In this document: piece by piece, positions 46,251 through 55,612 of the stretch
How the letters are laid out: every line of letters starts with the position of its first letter
Position numbering within the stretch: position 1 is the first letter of the stretch
Source: Gemmatimonadota bacterium
Lineage (GTDB): Bacteria > Gemmatimonadota > Gemmatimonadetes > Gemmatimonadales > GWC2-71-9
Length of the DNA stretch: 64,000 nt
Direction of reading: 5' to 3'
Assembly (NCBI GenBank): GCA_040388535.1
Contig: JAZKBR010000002.1
Coordinates: 1,263,166-1,327,165, forward strand
The notes under the pieces: model-generated
Databases searched by the model: none
Told to the model about the DNA's origin: nothing
What the model saw: the letters and a program-made list of their open reading frames with translations, nothing else
Made by a program: the position numbers and the translations under genes

Positions 46251-49004
46251 ATGTCGCCCATGCTGCCCAACGGCGTCCGACGCCTCTTCCGGCTCTCGCT
46301 GCGACGCCCCGACCTCATTCACGAGGCGATGGACGAGGAGCTCCGCTTTCACATCGACGAACGCGTCGCCCAGCTCACGGCACGCGGCATGTCGCCCGCG
46401 GAGGCCCGCGCGGAAGCGGTTCGTCGCCTCGGACCTTCCCTCACCGAAGTCACCCGGCGCCTCCACAGTTCGGCGGAGCGCAAGGAACGGAGCCTGGCCA
46501 TGCACGAACTGATCGAAGAGTTTCTCTCCGACTGTCGCTACGCACTCCGCGGACTCGCTCGCCGCCCTGCGTTCACCCTGTTGGCAGTGTCAACGCTGGC
46601 CATCGGGATCGGTGCCAACACGGCAATCTTTTCGGCCGTCAACGCGATGCTGCTCCGGTCGCTCCCGTTCCACGCCCCGAACGAACTGATGGATATCGTG
46701 CTCGTGGCGCCTGCCAACGAGGCCAGGGCCACCCCCGCCGACAATCCCTGGTCGTGGCCGAAGTTCGTATACTATCGCCAGCAGCAGCACTCCCATGCCG
46801 AACTCGCGCTCTACAGCGCGGGCAACTTCATTGTCGGGACCGCCACCTCGGAGCGTGTCCCGGGAGAGTTGATCTCGGCACGATATCTCGCGACACTCGG
46901 GATCGTCCCGGCGGTGGGTCAGGACTTGCCGACCAGCGAGGACATTGGGCCAGGCGCGCCATCCCTCGCGCTGATCAGCGACCAGCTCTGGCGTCGCCGA
47001 TTCAATGCGGACCCGACCCTCATTGGCCAGACCATCAACATCGATGGCCAGCCGTTTACCGTGCAGGGCGTCCTGCCGACCGGCTTTCGTGGCCTCACTG
47101 GTCGCGCCGACGTGATGATCCCGATTGCGACCAGGAGCGCCGAGGATCTCGCGCAGAACTGGTCGCTCGAATTTTCGATGGTGGGCCGGTTGCGGCCGGG
47201 TGTTTCACCGGCCGCCGCGCGGAGTGAGGCGGAACTGCTGGGCCCGCGGATCTATGATGCCTCGCCGATGACCGAGTCGAATCTCGGCCCCGGCGCCAAG
47301 GGCGGCTGGGGCGCGAGCGCGCATCCGCTCGATGGTCTCCGCGTGTCGCCGGGGGTGCGGCAGTCGCTGCTGGTGCTCTTCGGTGCAGTCGGCTTCGTGC
47401 TGCTGATCGCCTGTGTCAACCTTGCCAACTTCCTGCTCGGACGGGCCACTGCCCGCCGCCGCGAGATCGGAATCCGCCTCGCCATCGGCGCGAGCCGCGC
47501 CCGGCTGGTACGCCTCCTGCTGGCCGAGTCGTTCGTGCTGGCACTGCTCGGCGGCGCGGCCTCATTGCTGGTGGCGTGGCTGGGAACGCGGTTGCTGCAG
47601 GCAGCAAATCCGCTCGAGACGTTGCGGGTGCAGGGGCTCAGCGGACTCGGGATTGTGGGTTTTGCCGATGTGGGGATCGACAGCCATGCGCTCCTCTTCA
47701 CTCTGGTCACTACTCTCGTCGTCGCACTGGTATTCGGGCTGGCGCCAGCGTTGCAGTCGACGCGCCCGTCGCTCACGGAGTCACTCAAGGAGGGAACCTC
47801 ACCGACACCGCAGCGCGGCTTCCGATTCGGCATCAGTCGGGGAACGCTGGTTGTTGTCGAAGTGGCGCTCGCGGTGGTGCTCCTCGCGGGGTCGGGACTG
47901 ATGCTGCGCTCGCTGGGCAAGTTGCTCGCGATTGATCCCGGCTTCGATGCCGAACACGTGCTCACGATGCGGCTCGGGATGATCCCGGGGCAGATTCCGC
48001 GCGACTCGATGCCCGGCTTCTACGACCGACTCGTCGCACAACTGGCGGCGATTCCAGGGGTGACCAACGTCGGCCTCGCCGATTGTCCTCCGCTCAACGG
48101 CGGCTGCAACGGCACCATCATCACCTTTCCCGACCGGCCGGCGGTGAAGGGCGTCGAGGCGCCAGGGATCGGGGTGCATGTGGTCACCAAGGGGTGGTTT
48201 GGTGCATTGCGGGTCCCGCTGCTCCGCGGACGTCTCTTCACCGATGCTGATCATATCGGCACCGAGAAGGTCATCCTCGTTTCCGAGCTGGCCGCTCGCA
48301 AGCACTGGCCCGGGCAGGATCCGATCGGGAAGCGCGCCAACATCTATCAAGGTGGCTTTCACGACGGGGCCACCGTGATCGGTGTTGTGGGCGAGGTGCG
48401 ATACAGCACGGTGGACTCCGTACCGGTGCCCGAGGTGTACATGCCTTACACGCAGGCGCCGCGGACGTCACTGATGATCTTCATCCGCGGGCGAGGAGAT
48501 GCAGCGTCACTGGCACCCGCCGCGCGACGGGTGCTCGCGGATTTGGCGCCGGCGTATCCGGTCTATGACCTGCAGCCGATGTCGAGCCGGGTCGCCGCGG
48601 CAACCGGGCAATCGCGGTTCATCGCGACCCTGCTCGCCCTGTTCGCGATGGTGGCGTTGTCACTGGCGCTGATGGGGATCTACGGGGTGATGTCGTTCGC
48701 CGTGCAGCAACGGACGCGTGAGATCGGGATCCGGATGGCGCTGGGTGCCGAGCCCGGCGCCGTGTTGCGGCAGGTGATCAGCGAGGGTGCGACCCTCGCC
48801 GCCGTCGGCGCGCTGATCGGTGTTGGTGCGGCACTCCTGCTCACCCGAGTGATGCGGGCGCTGCTGTACGATGTTGAGTCATCGGATCCGCTGGTCTATC
48901 TGGCCATTGTCGTGGTCCTCGGCGCCGCCGCGCTGCTGGCGAGCTGGCTCCCCGCCCGCCGCGCCTCGCAAGTGGATCCGGTCGAGGCGCTGCGGTTGGG
49001 ATGA
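46251..49004 (+). CDS. orphan FtsX/MacB-type permease (ADOP), pair 2
   Basis: 917 aa, prefix (RLFRLSLRRPDLIHEAMDEE), then two MacB-FtsX units: IGANTAIFSAVNAMLLRSLP, LIACVNLANFLLGRATARRR, IYGVMSFAVQQRTREIGIRM. ATG 46251 is chosen; 46260 possible. No ATPase nearby. Transports or extrudes an unknown substrate, or acts in envelope work; 9 nt from the convergent permease of pair 3. Confidence 0.85.
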   Translation: MSPMLPNGVRRLFRLSLRRPDLIHEAMDEELRFHIDERVAQLTARGMSPAEARAEAVRRLGPSLTEVTRRLHSSAERKERSLAMHELIEEFLSDCRYALRGLARRPAFTLLAVSTLAIGIGANTAIFSAVNAMLLRSLPFHAPNELMDIVLVAPANEARATPADNPWSWPKFVYYRQQQHSHAELALYSAGNFIVGTATSERVPGELISARYLATLGIVPAVGQDLPTSEDIGPGAPSLALISDQLWRRRFNADPTLIGQTINIDGQPFTVQGVLPTGFRGLTGRADVMIPIATRSAEDLAQNWSLEFSMVGRLRPGVSPAAARSEAELLGPRIYDASPMTESNLGPGAKGGWGASAHPLDGLRVSPGVRQSLLVLFGAVGFVLLIACVNLANFLLGRATARRREIGIRLAIGASRARLVRLLLAESFVLALLGGAASLLVAWLGTRLLQAANPLETLRVQGLSGLGIVGFADVGIDSHALLFTLVTTLVVALVFGLAPALQSTRPSLTESLKEGTSPTPQRGFRFGISRGTLVVVEVALAVVLLAGSGLMLRSLGKLLAIDPGFDAEHVLTMRLGMIPGQIPRDSMPGFYDRLVAQLAAIPGVTNVGLADCPPLNGGCNGTIITFPDRPAVKGVEAPGIGVHVVTKGWFGALRVPLLRGRLFTDADHIGTEKVILVSELAARKHWPGQDPIGKRANIYQGGFHDGATVIGVVGEVRYSTVDSVPVPEVYMPYTQAPRTSLMIFIRGRGDAASLAPAARRVLADLAPAYPVYDLQPMSSRVAAATGQSRFIATLLALFAMVALSLALMGIYGVMSFAVQQRTREIGIRMALGAEPGAVLRQVISEGATLAAVGALIGVGAALLLTRVMRALLYDVESSDPLVYLAIVVVLGAAALLASWLPARRASQVDPVEALRLG

Positions 49005-49013
49005 GCGCAGCGG

Positions 49014-51740
49014 TTACTCGCTGCGCAACGCCGTGACCGGATCGAGGTGCGCCGCGCGCCAGGCTGGAGCGAACGACGCGGCGAGGCCCACCAGCAACAG
49101 GGCAACCGCAACTCCGCCCAGGATGATCGGGTCCCTCGGCGAAGTGTGGAAGAGCAACGGGCCGACCCATCGCGCGGCGATGAGCGCGCCGGCGATGCCG
49201 AGCGCCACCGCGACCGTCATCATCCGCATCGCATCGCCCACCACGAGCCGCAGCATCGACGCTGCCGACGCGCCGAGTGCGACGCGTACACCGAGTTCCT
49301 GACGCCGTTGCGTCACGGTGTAGGCGATTACGCTGTAGAGTCCGATGCTCGCCACCAGCAGGGCCAGCCCGCCGAAGACAGTGAACATCGTTGCACCGAG
49401 CTGCCACGAGCGCATCTCCGGTGCGATCAGGTCGGGGAGCGGTTGCGTGGTGAGATAGGCCGTGCCGGGCATTTCCGGCTGCAATGCGCGCCGTAGCTGC
49501 TCGGCGGCCACCGTGGCCGGTGCCGCGGTGCGCACGAAGATCCCGAACGCGCCCACCGGGAACTGGCTGATCGGGACGTAATAGAGCAGCCCCGGGTCGT
49601 CGCTCAGCGAGCCGCGCTTGATGTCTTCCGCGACGCCGATGACGTTGCGGCAAGGCAGTGAATCGGCACTGATCTTGACGCACTTTCCGAGTGCATTCAC
49701 CCCGGGCCAGAGCAGCTTCGCCATCGACTGACTCACCACGATCACCAGTTCGCTGCCATCGCGATCGGCGTCGTTGAGCGGGCGCCCTTGCAGCACCCGG
49801 GTGCCCATCGTCTTGAAATACCCGCCGCTGACCGCCTGCAGGACGAATTCACCGCGCTTGTTCACCGAATCGACGCCCGGCACGAAGAGGTCTTCGCTCC
49901 AATCCATGTAGAACGGCACGCTGGTCGTGCGCGTGGCGGCGACCACGCCGGGGAGCTCCTGCGCACGCGCGAGCAACCGGTCGAGCAGATGGTAGCGCTC
50001 GTCATCGGTGAGCTTGGCGCTGCGCATATTCTGTTCGACGTAGGTCACGTGCTCGGCGTCGTATCCAAGCGGGGTCGCCTGCACCTGACGCAGCGACGAC
50101 ACGAAGAGTCCGGCGCCGACGAGCAATACGACCGAGAGCGCCCCCTGCAACACGAGGAGGGTGACCCGCAGGCGCGAGCGATGGAAGCCGCCCTCGCGGG
50201 CGCCGCTCTTGAGTGCGCCGGCGAGGTCGGAGCGGAGGACCATCACGGCCGGTGCGACCCCGCAGAGCAGGGCAGCGATCAGCATCGCGATGGCGGCAAA
50301 CGCGAGCATTCGCGAATCAGAGAAGATGCCGATCGACTCGGCATCGGGTGTCAGGCCGTGGCGGACCACGGCTCCGCCCCAGGCGGCCAGCACGAGGCCG
50401 AGGCCGGCGCCGAGGGTCGACAACAGCAGGCTCTCGGTGAGCAGCTGTCCCAGCAATCGACCGCGGGTCACGCCGAGGGCGAGGCGCAGGGCGATCTCGC
50501 GGCGGCGGCGGAGGGCCCGGGCGAGCAGCAGGTTGCCGACGTTCGCGCAGGCGATGACGAGCACCAGCAGCGCCACACCGACAAGCCAGGTGCCGACCTT
50601 GGTCGCGGTCGAGCGATTCGGCCCCGCCTCGCTCTGGACCGGCGATAGCATTGCGCGTTGTTGCAGCTCCGAAGCGGGAGGCGTGCTGGGCTCGGCCTCC
50701 CGCCGGCGCTCGTAGGAGCGGAGTACGGCGGACTGCAGGTCGGCCGTTGCCGCGGCCGCACTGACCCCCGGTTTCCGCTCGGCCGCGAGCTGCAGCCAGT
50801 TGAAGGAGTATCCGTTGTAGAAGCGACGTCCTTCGCCGCGATCAGGCATCACGTTCGCCGCGATGCTGGTCAACGGGATGAATCCCATCGATCGACGCAG
50901 GCTCAAGCCGAGCAGGTCACGCGGCGTGACGCCGATGATGGTGTAGTCGAGCTTGCCGATCTGCAGATGTTGTCCGAGCACATCGCGGCGGCCGCCATAA
51001 TGCGCCTGCCAGTAGGGCCAGCTGATGACCAGGACCGGTTCGCCTGCCGGAATCCGGTCTTCGTCGGCGGAGAAGTAGCGACCGAGCGCCGGTGGTGCAT
51101 TGAACATCTGCCAGAAGGAGGCGCTGACGCCGCTCACGTATTGCTCTTGCTTGACGTCGGCGCCACTGCCGATGGCGAGCCTGCTCGACCAGGTCGCGAC
51201 GAACCGGCTGAACGAATGCGTGTCCGCGATGAAGTCCTGATACTGCTGATAGCCGAACGACTCGCGGTAATACTCGGTGCCAAGGTTCATCTGGCCGACC
51301 GTGATCCGGTTGACCCGATCCGGGTGCTCGAGATACTTCGGTGCGCGGAAGAGCAGCGGATCGATGATCGAGAACATCGTGGCATTCGCGCCGATGCCCA
51401 GCCCGAGCGTGAGCATCACGCCAAGGGTGAAGCCTGGGGAGAGCCGCAGGCCTCGCAGGGCATAGCGCAGATCCTGGGTCATCCCGCTCCACCACCGCGC
51501 GCGACGCTCGTTGCTGACACGTTCCTGATCAATGTGCTGCAGGCCGCGCCGCGTCATCTCGAGATCGCCGAAGCGGCGATGTGCCTCGCGCGTGGCGAGT
51601 TCGCGGGACATCCCCTTTGCCATCAATTCGTCGATGGTCATCGCGAAATGGAAATCGAGTTCGTCGGCCACACCACCGGGGACGTCGACGCTGCCGCGGT
51701 CGACGCGGAGAAAACGGCGGACGTGGGGAAGCGAAGTCAT
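49014..51740 (-). CDS. orphan FtsX/MacB-type permease (ADOP), pair 3
   Basis: 908 aa: prefix with VPGGVADELDFHFAMTIDEL, then LGIGANATMFSIIDPLLFRA, VIACANVGNLLLARALRRRR and a terminal IGLYSVIAYTVTQRRQELGV. Same duplicated structure as pair 1. The PadR gene stops 9 nt before its start. Substrate unknown. Confidence 0.85.
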   Translation of the reverse strand: MTSLPHVRRFLRVDRGSVDVPGGVADELDFHFAMTIDELMAKGMSRELATREAHRRFGDLEMTRRGLQHIDQERVSNERRARWWSGMTQDLRYALRGLRLSPGFTLGVMLTLGLGIGANATMFSIIDPLLFRAPKYLEHPDRVNRITVGQMNLGTEYYRESFGYQQYQDFIADTHSFSRFVATWSSRLAIGSGADVKQEQYVSGVSASFWQMFNAPPALGRYFSADEDRIPAGEPVLVISWPYWQAHYGGRRDVLGQHLQIGKLDYTIIGVTPRDLLGLSLRRSMGFIPLTSIAANVMPDRGEGRRFYNGYSFNWLQLAAERKPGVSAAAATADLQSAVLRSYERRREAEPSTPPASELQQRAMLSPVQSEAGPNRSTATKVGTWLVGVALLVLVIACANVGNLLLARALRRRREIALRLALGVTRGRLLGQLLTESLLLSTLGAGLGLVLAAWGGAVVRHGLTPDAESIGIFSDSRMLAFAAIAMLIAALLCGVAPAVMVLRSDLAGALKSGAREGGFHRSRLRVTLLVLQGALSVVLLVGAGLFVSSLRQVQATPLGYDAEHVTYVEQNMRSAKLTDDERYHLLDRLLARAQELPGVVAATRTTSVPFYMDWSEDLFVPGVDSVNKRGEFVLQAVSGGYFKTMGTRVLQGRPLNDADRDGSELVIVVSQSMAKLLWPGVNALGKCVKISADSLPCRNVIGVAEDIKRGSLSDDPGLLYYVPISQFPVGAFGIFVRTAAPATVAAEQLRRALQPEMPGTAYLTTQPLPDLIAPEMRSWQLGATMFTVFGGLALLVASIGLYSVIAYTVTQRRQELGVRVALGASAASMLRLVVGDAMRMMTVAVALGIAGALIAARWVGPLLFHTSPRDPIILGGVAVALLLVGLAASFAPAWRAAHLDPVTALRSE

Positions 51741-51749
51741 CGCATCACC

Positions 51750-52076
51750 TCAGGCGGTGCGGAGGATGGCGGAGACGGCGTGGGCGTAACGATTCCACAA
51801 CTCGGTCTTGTCGTGCAGCTGCTTCCGCCCGACCGGCGTCAGTTGATAGTACTTCGCCTTCCGGTTGTTGTCGGAGAGGCCCCACTCGGCTGCGATCCAG
51901 CCCCGCTTCTCCATCCGGTGGAGGGCGGTGTAGAGGGCACCTTCCTCGACCTGCAGGTCGTCGCCGGTGGTCTCGGCGACCCAGCGCGCGACGGCATAGC
52001 CGTGGGAGGGGCCCCAGATCAGGGCCTTGAGGATGATGAGATCGAGGGTGCCCTGGAGCAGGTCGAGTTCGGCCAC
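51750..52076 (-). CDS. PadR-family regulator, pair 3
   Basis: 108 aa: LLQGTLDLIILKALIWGPSH, YAVARWVAETTGDDLQVEEG, LYTALHRMEKRGWIAAEWGL. GTG 52076 with AGGGGAA upstream is chosen; longer starts read into the operator region. Two dyads (52083-52101, 52132-52150) lie upstream. Confidence 0.87.
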   Translation of the reverse strand: MAELDLLQGTLDLIILKALIWGPSHGYAVARWVAETTGDDLQVEEGALYTALHRMEKRGWIAAEWGLSDNNRKAKYYQLTPVGRKQLHDKTELWNRYAHAVSAILRTA

Positions 52077-52082
52077 GGTGTT

Positions 52083-52101
52083 CCCCTGAATGGTTAAGGG
52101 G
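52083..52101. promoter_or_regulatory. candidate PadR operator, pair 3, proximal
   Basis: On the gene strand: CCCCTTAA-CCA-TTCAGGGG, one mismatch between arms. Its AGGGG is also the ribosome binding site of the GTG start. Confidence 0.65.
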
Positions 52102-52131
52102 AAGATATTCGCGTGACCGGGGAGGGCAAGC

Positions 52132-52150
52132 CCCCTCAAGCCTTAAGGGG
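52132..52150. promoter_or_regulatory. candidate PadR operator, pair 3, distal
   Basis: On the gene strand: CCCCTTAA-GGC-TTGAGGGG, one mismatch; same half-site CCCCTTAA as the proximal copy, centres 49 nt apart. Two equal sites support cooperative binding (inference). Confidence 0.65.
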
Positions 52151-52162
52151 AGTGCCGGCTAC

Positions 52163-52423
52163 TTACGGGACGGGAGTATCGCGGTGCTCTTCGATGAGCC
52201 GCTGCGCGATCAGCATCCGCTCCGAGTATTCGAGCCGCTCCTCGGTCTCGGCCAGCTGCTGACGCAGCAGGTCCATGTCATTCTCGAGGGCATCGAGCCG
52301 GGCGCGGGACTCCTCTCCTAACGCGCCGCCTTCGATTCGGGTCGCGAAAGCCCGACCCAGGCGCGTCCGGGAGAAGAGCAGCAAGCCGGTCACCAGAATG
52401 AAGGAGATCGGAATCAGGGACAT
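52163..52423 (-). CDS. small membrane-anchored coiled-coil protein
   Basis: 86 aa: one N-terminal membrane helix (LIPISFILVTGLLLFS), then a coiled coil (LDALENDMDLLRQQLAETEE, RLEYSERMLIAQRL). The shape recalls PspB-type envelope-stress proteins, but sequence similarity is too low to call it. ATG 52423 is used; ATG 52441 is possible. It stands between two padR loci. Confidence 0.55.
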   Translation of the reverse strand: MSLIPISFILVTGLLLFSRTRLGRAFATRIEGGALGEESRARLDALENDMDLLRQQLAETEERLEYSERMLIAQRLIEEHRDTPVP

Positions 52424-52582
52424 GATCGCGTGGCGATCCATGAGGCACTCGCAGTTGAATGGGACGATCCTGAAAGTCGGACGCGTTTCATCCTGCCACG
52501 GTTTCGATTGCACCGGCCTCCGAAACCAAACCGGAGGTACCTTCGTCTATATCATCGACAATTACAAATATATGGAGTCGCG

Positions 52583-52909
52583 ATGGGCGCCCACCTCGGT
52601 GAGTTCGAGCAACTTGTCCTCCTCGCCCTGATCCACCTGGGAGACGAGGGCTATGGCATCTCGGTGCGCGACGAGATCCATCGCCGCACTGGTCGCGACC
52701 CTGCATTTGCGACGGTGTATACCACGCTGACCCGACTCGCCGACAAGGGCCTCATCACGTCGCGAATGGGCGAGCCGACGGCCGAGCGCGGTGGCCGTCG
52801 CAAAAAGTATTACGCCATTCTCCCGGCCGGTCGGCGCGCAATTCAGGCGTCGCTGCACGCGTTGCGGGGGATGAGCCACGGGCTCGATACCAGTTGGGGG
52901 ATGCCGTGA
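52583..52909 (+). CDS. PadR-family regulator, pair 4
   Basis: 108 aa: EQLVLLALIHLGDEGYGISV, ATVYTTLTRLADKGLITSRM, RGGRRKKYYAILPAGRRAIQ. GGAG lies just before ATG 52583. The stop overlaps the permease start (GTGA). No clean operator was found: only a weak TATAT/ATATA pair at 52548-52572. Confidence 0.88.
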   Translation: MGAHLGEFEQLVLLALIHLGDEGYGISVRDEIHRRTGRDPAFATVYTTLTRLADKGLITSRMGEPTAERGGRRKKYYAILPAGRRAIQASLHALRGMSHGLDTSWGMP

Positions 52910-55560
52910 ACGCCGACAGCGCGCCCCCGGCGCTCGCGTCATGGCTCCTGACACGCATCCTCCCGGAAGACTTTCGCGAAGCGTGCCTCGGCGATCTGGA
53001 GGAGCGCTTTCGCAACGAGATCGTGCCCGCACGCGGGGCGGCTGCCGCACGTCGCTGGTACTGGGGCGAGGTGCTACGGGCACCGATCGCACTGCTCCAG
53101 TCGCCCCGCCCCTCTCCCCGCTTCGCTGGAGACTCCTCCGTGTCGCTCCTCGCCGCCGATCTCCACTTCGCCACTCGCACGCTGCGTCGTCGACCGGCCT
53201 TCACCACACTGGTGGTCCTGATTCTCGGACTCGGTATCGGCGCCACGACGGCGATCTTCAGCGCCGTCTATCCGATTCTCTTTGCGTCGCTGCCGTATCC
53301 TGATGCGAGCCGGATCACGATGATCTGGGAGTCCACGAAGGACGGCGGCCGTGACAACGTCGGCTTCACGACGTGGCGCGAACTCACCGATCTCTCGCGC
53401 TCGTTCGAAGCAACGGCGGCCGTCGGCGGTTTCAGTGGCACGATGACCGGCCGCAGCGAACCGGAGCAGCTGGTCGGCCAGAAGGTCACGGAGTCGTTCT
53501 TTCGCGTCCTCGGCGTATCGCCCGCGATTGGCCGAGGCTTCAGCCATGAAGAAGATCGCCCTGGTGCGGCCAGGGTGGTCATTCTCAGTGATGCCTTGTG
53601 GCGCCGTCGTTTTGGTGGCGACTCGAGCATCGTGGGACGCGATATCACCATCGACGGCAACCCCTTCGCCGTCGTCGGAATCATGCCGGCTTCGTTCGTC
53701 AATGTGCTCAACCCCGCCGCACAACTCTACACCCCGTTGCGCTACGACGTCTCGCTGCCCTATGCCTGCCGCGGCTGTCACCACCTCCGCGCCGTGGCGC
53801 GCCTGCGTGCGGGCGTTACGACGACGGCCGCTGCGCGCGAGCTCGAAGGCATTTATGCCACGATGCGCCGAGACCACCCCACCGACTACGCCGGCGTGAC
53901 GCTGCTCCCGGTGCGGCTGCAGGATGACATCACGCGGGCGGTCCGACCGGCACTGCTCGCAGTGCTCGCCGCTGCCGCCCTCGTACTTCTCATTGCGTGC
54001 GCCAACGTCACCAATCTCCTGCTGGGCCGAGCGGCACAGCGTCGCGGCGAGTTTGCGCTGCGCGCCGCACTCGGCGCGAGCCGAGGCAGAGTGATGCGGC
54101 AATTGCTGACCGAGAGCTTGCTCCTTTCCGGCCTCGGCGGTGCACTCGGCGTCGCGTTGGCGGTGTTCGGCGTGCGGGGGCTCGTGGCGCTGAGTCCGGC
54201 GATGATGCCACGGGTTGATGCCATTGCGCTCAACTCGTCGGCGCTCGGCTTCGCGCTTGCGATCTCACTCGCGGTTGGCGTGATCTTTGGCCTGGTGCCG
54301 GCATGGCACGCAACGCGACGCAATCTCCATCAGGGTACGGGGGCGGGGAGTCGACGGACGGCCGGCGGCGCTTCGTTCACGCGCGGCGCGCTGGTCATCT
54401 CCGAAGTGGCTCTCGCGCTGTTGCTCCTCGTCGGCTCGGGGCTGCTGCTCCGGAGCATGCGCGAGGTGCTGAACGTGGATCCCGGATTCGACGCCGAGCA
54501 ATTGCTCACGGTGCAGATCCAGAGTGGTGGCCAGCGGATGCCTGACGATGCTACGACCTGGCGATTCTTCGAGCAGGTCCTGACCCGGGTGCGGGCACTT
54601 CCTGGCGTGACTTCCGCCGCGCTTACCAGCCAGTTGCCGCTGAGCAACGACTTCGACGGCTACGGCATTCACAGCGAGAAGCATCCGAACCCCAATCCCT
54701 CCGAGGACCCCTCTGCCTTCCGGTACGGTGTGAGCGCCGGCTATCTCGAGACGATGCGCATCCCGCTCCTGCGCGGGCGCACGCTGACGCCGCAGGATGT
54801 CGCCGGTCAGCCCGAAGTGGTGGTCATCAATCAGAGTTTCGCGAAGCGAGTCTTTCCTGGCGAAGATGCGATTGGCCAGCGCGTGCGCGTTGGGGATCCA
54901 GCCAAGGGACCATGGCGCACGATCGTCGGCATCGTCGGCGATGTGAAGCAGGTCTCGCTCGCCGCTGAGCGATCGGATGCCCTCTACCAGCCTGAGGTAC
55001 AATCGCCGTATGGCGCCGATGGTGCGATGACACTCGTCGTGCGCGGGGGCGGCGATGTGAACGCCCTGCTGCCGGCGATTCGTCAGGCCGTCGCCGAAGT
55101 CGATCGTGATCAGCCGGTGATTCGTGTCGCGACCATGGCGGCGTTGCTGCACGCGAGTGAGGCACAGCGACGGTTCGCATTGGTGCTCTTCGAGGGCTTC
55201 GCTCTGGTGGCGCTGATTCTGGCTGCCGCCGGTATCTACGGCGTGCTCAGCGGGATGGTGACCGAACGGATCCGGGAAATCGGCGTGCGATCCGCGCTCG
55301 GCGCCTCCCGTCGCGACATCCTGTCGCTGATCGTCGGCGCGGGGATGCGACTCACCGGCATCGGACTCACGGTCGGGTTGGTAGCGTCCGTGCTGCTCAG
55401 CCGTACTATCGCCTCGATGCTCTTCGGGATCACCGCCACCGACCTGCCGACTTACCTGGGGGTGGCCCTGGTGCTCTTCGCCGTAGCCATCGCCGCCTGT
55501 TGGCTGCCGGCCCGGCGGGCGGCCCGGATCGACCCGGTCACGACCCTCCGAGCCGACTGA
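52906..55560 (+). CDS. orphan FtsX/MacB-type permease (ADOP), pair 4
   Basis: 884 aa. A different prefix from pairs 1-3 (LTRILPEDFREACLGDLEER, near residue 14), a first helix, then IGATTAIFSAVYPILFASLP, LIACANVTNLLLGRAAQRRG and IYGVLSGMVTERIREIGVRS. GTG 52906 overlaps padR. Same class, second subtype. The unit ends with a 9-bp hairpin (55563-55586). Confidence 0.85.
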   Translation: MNADSAPPALASWLLTRILPEDFREACLGDLEERFRNEIVPARGAAAARRWYWGEVLRAPIALLQSPRPSPRFAGDSSVSLLAADLHFATRTLRRRPAFTTLVVLILGLGIGATTAIFSAVYPILFASLPYPDASRITMIWESTKDGGRDNVGFTTWRELTDLSRSFEATAAVGGFSGTMTGRSEPEQLVGQKVTESFFRVLGVSPAIGRGFSHEEDRPGAARVVILSDALWRRRFGGDSSIVGRDITIDGNPFAVVGIMPASFVNVLNPAAQLYTPLRYDVSLPYACRGCHHLRAVARLRAGVTTTAAARELEGIYATMRRDHPTDYAGVTLLPVRLQDDITRAVRPALLAVLAAAALVLLIACANVTNLLLGRAAQRRGEFALRAALGASRGRVMRQLLTESLLLSGLGGALGVALAVFGVRGLVALSPAMMPRVDAIALNSSALGFALAISLAVGVIFGLVPAWHATRRNLHQGTGAGSRRTAGGASFTRGALVISEVALALLLLVGSGLLLRSMREVLNVDPGFDAEQLLTVQIQSGGQRMPDDATTWRFFEQVLTRVRALPGVTSAALTSQLPLSNDFDGYGIHSEKHPNPNPSEDPSAFRYGVSAGYLETMRIPLLRGRTLTPQDVAGQPEVVVINQSFAKRVFPGEDAIGQRVRVGDPAKGPWRTIVGIVGDVKQVSLAAERSDALYQPEVQSPYGADGAMTLVVRGGGDVNALLPAIRQAVAEVDRDQPVIRVATMAALLHASEAQRRFALVLFEGFALVALILAAAGIYGVLSGMVTERIREIGVRSALGASRRDILSLIVGAGMRLTGIGLTVGLVASVLLSRTIASMLFGITATDLPTYLGVALVLFAVAIAACWLPARRAARIDPVTTLRAD

Positions 55561-55562
55561 TC

Positions 55563-55586
55563 GACGGCGGCGTGCTTGCCGCCGTC
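55563..55586 (+). terminator. hairpin after permease 4
   Basis: Arms GACGGCGGC (55563-55571) and GCCGCCGTC (55578-55586), loop GTGCTT. No T-run; weak terminator or attenuator before the dehydrogenase at 55613. Confidence 0.45.
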
Positions 55587-55612
55587 CCGATCGACCCGTA
55601 CGTTCACGGGCT

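Noticed and set aside
52548..52572. PadR operator for pair 4
   Set aside because: Only the outer TATAT/ATATA match; the middle is not symmetric, so it is not reported as an operator.
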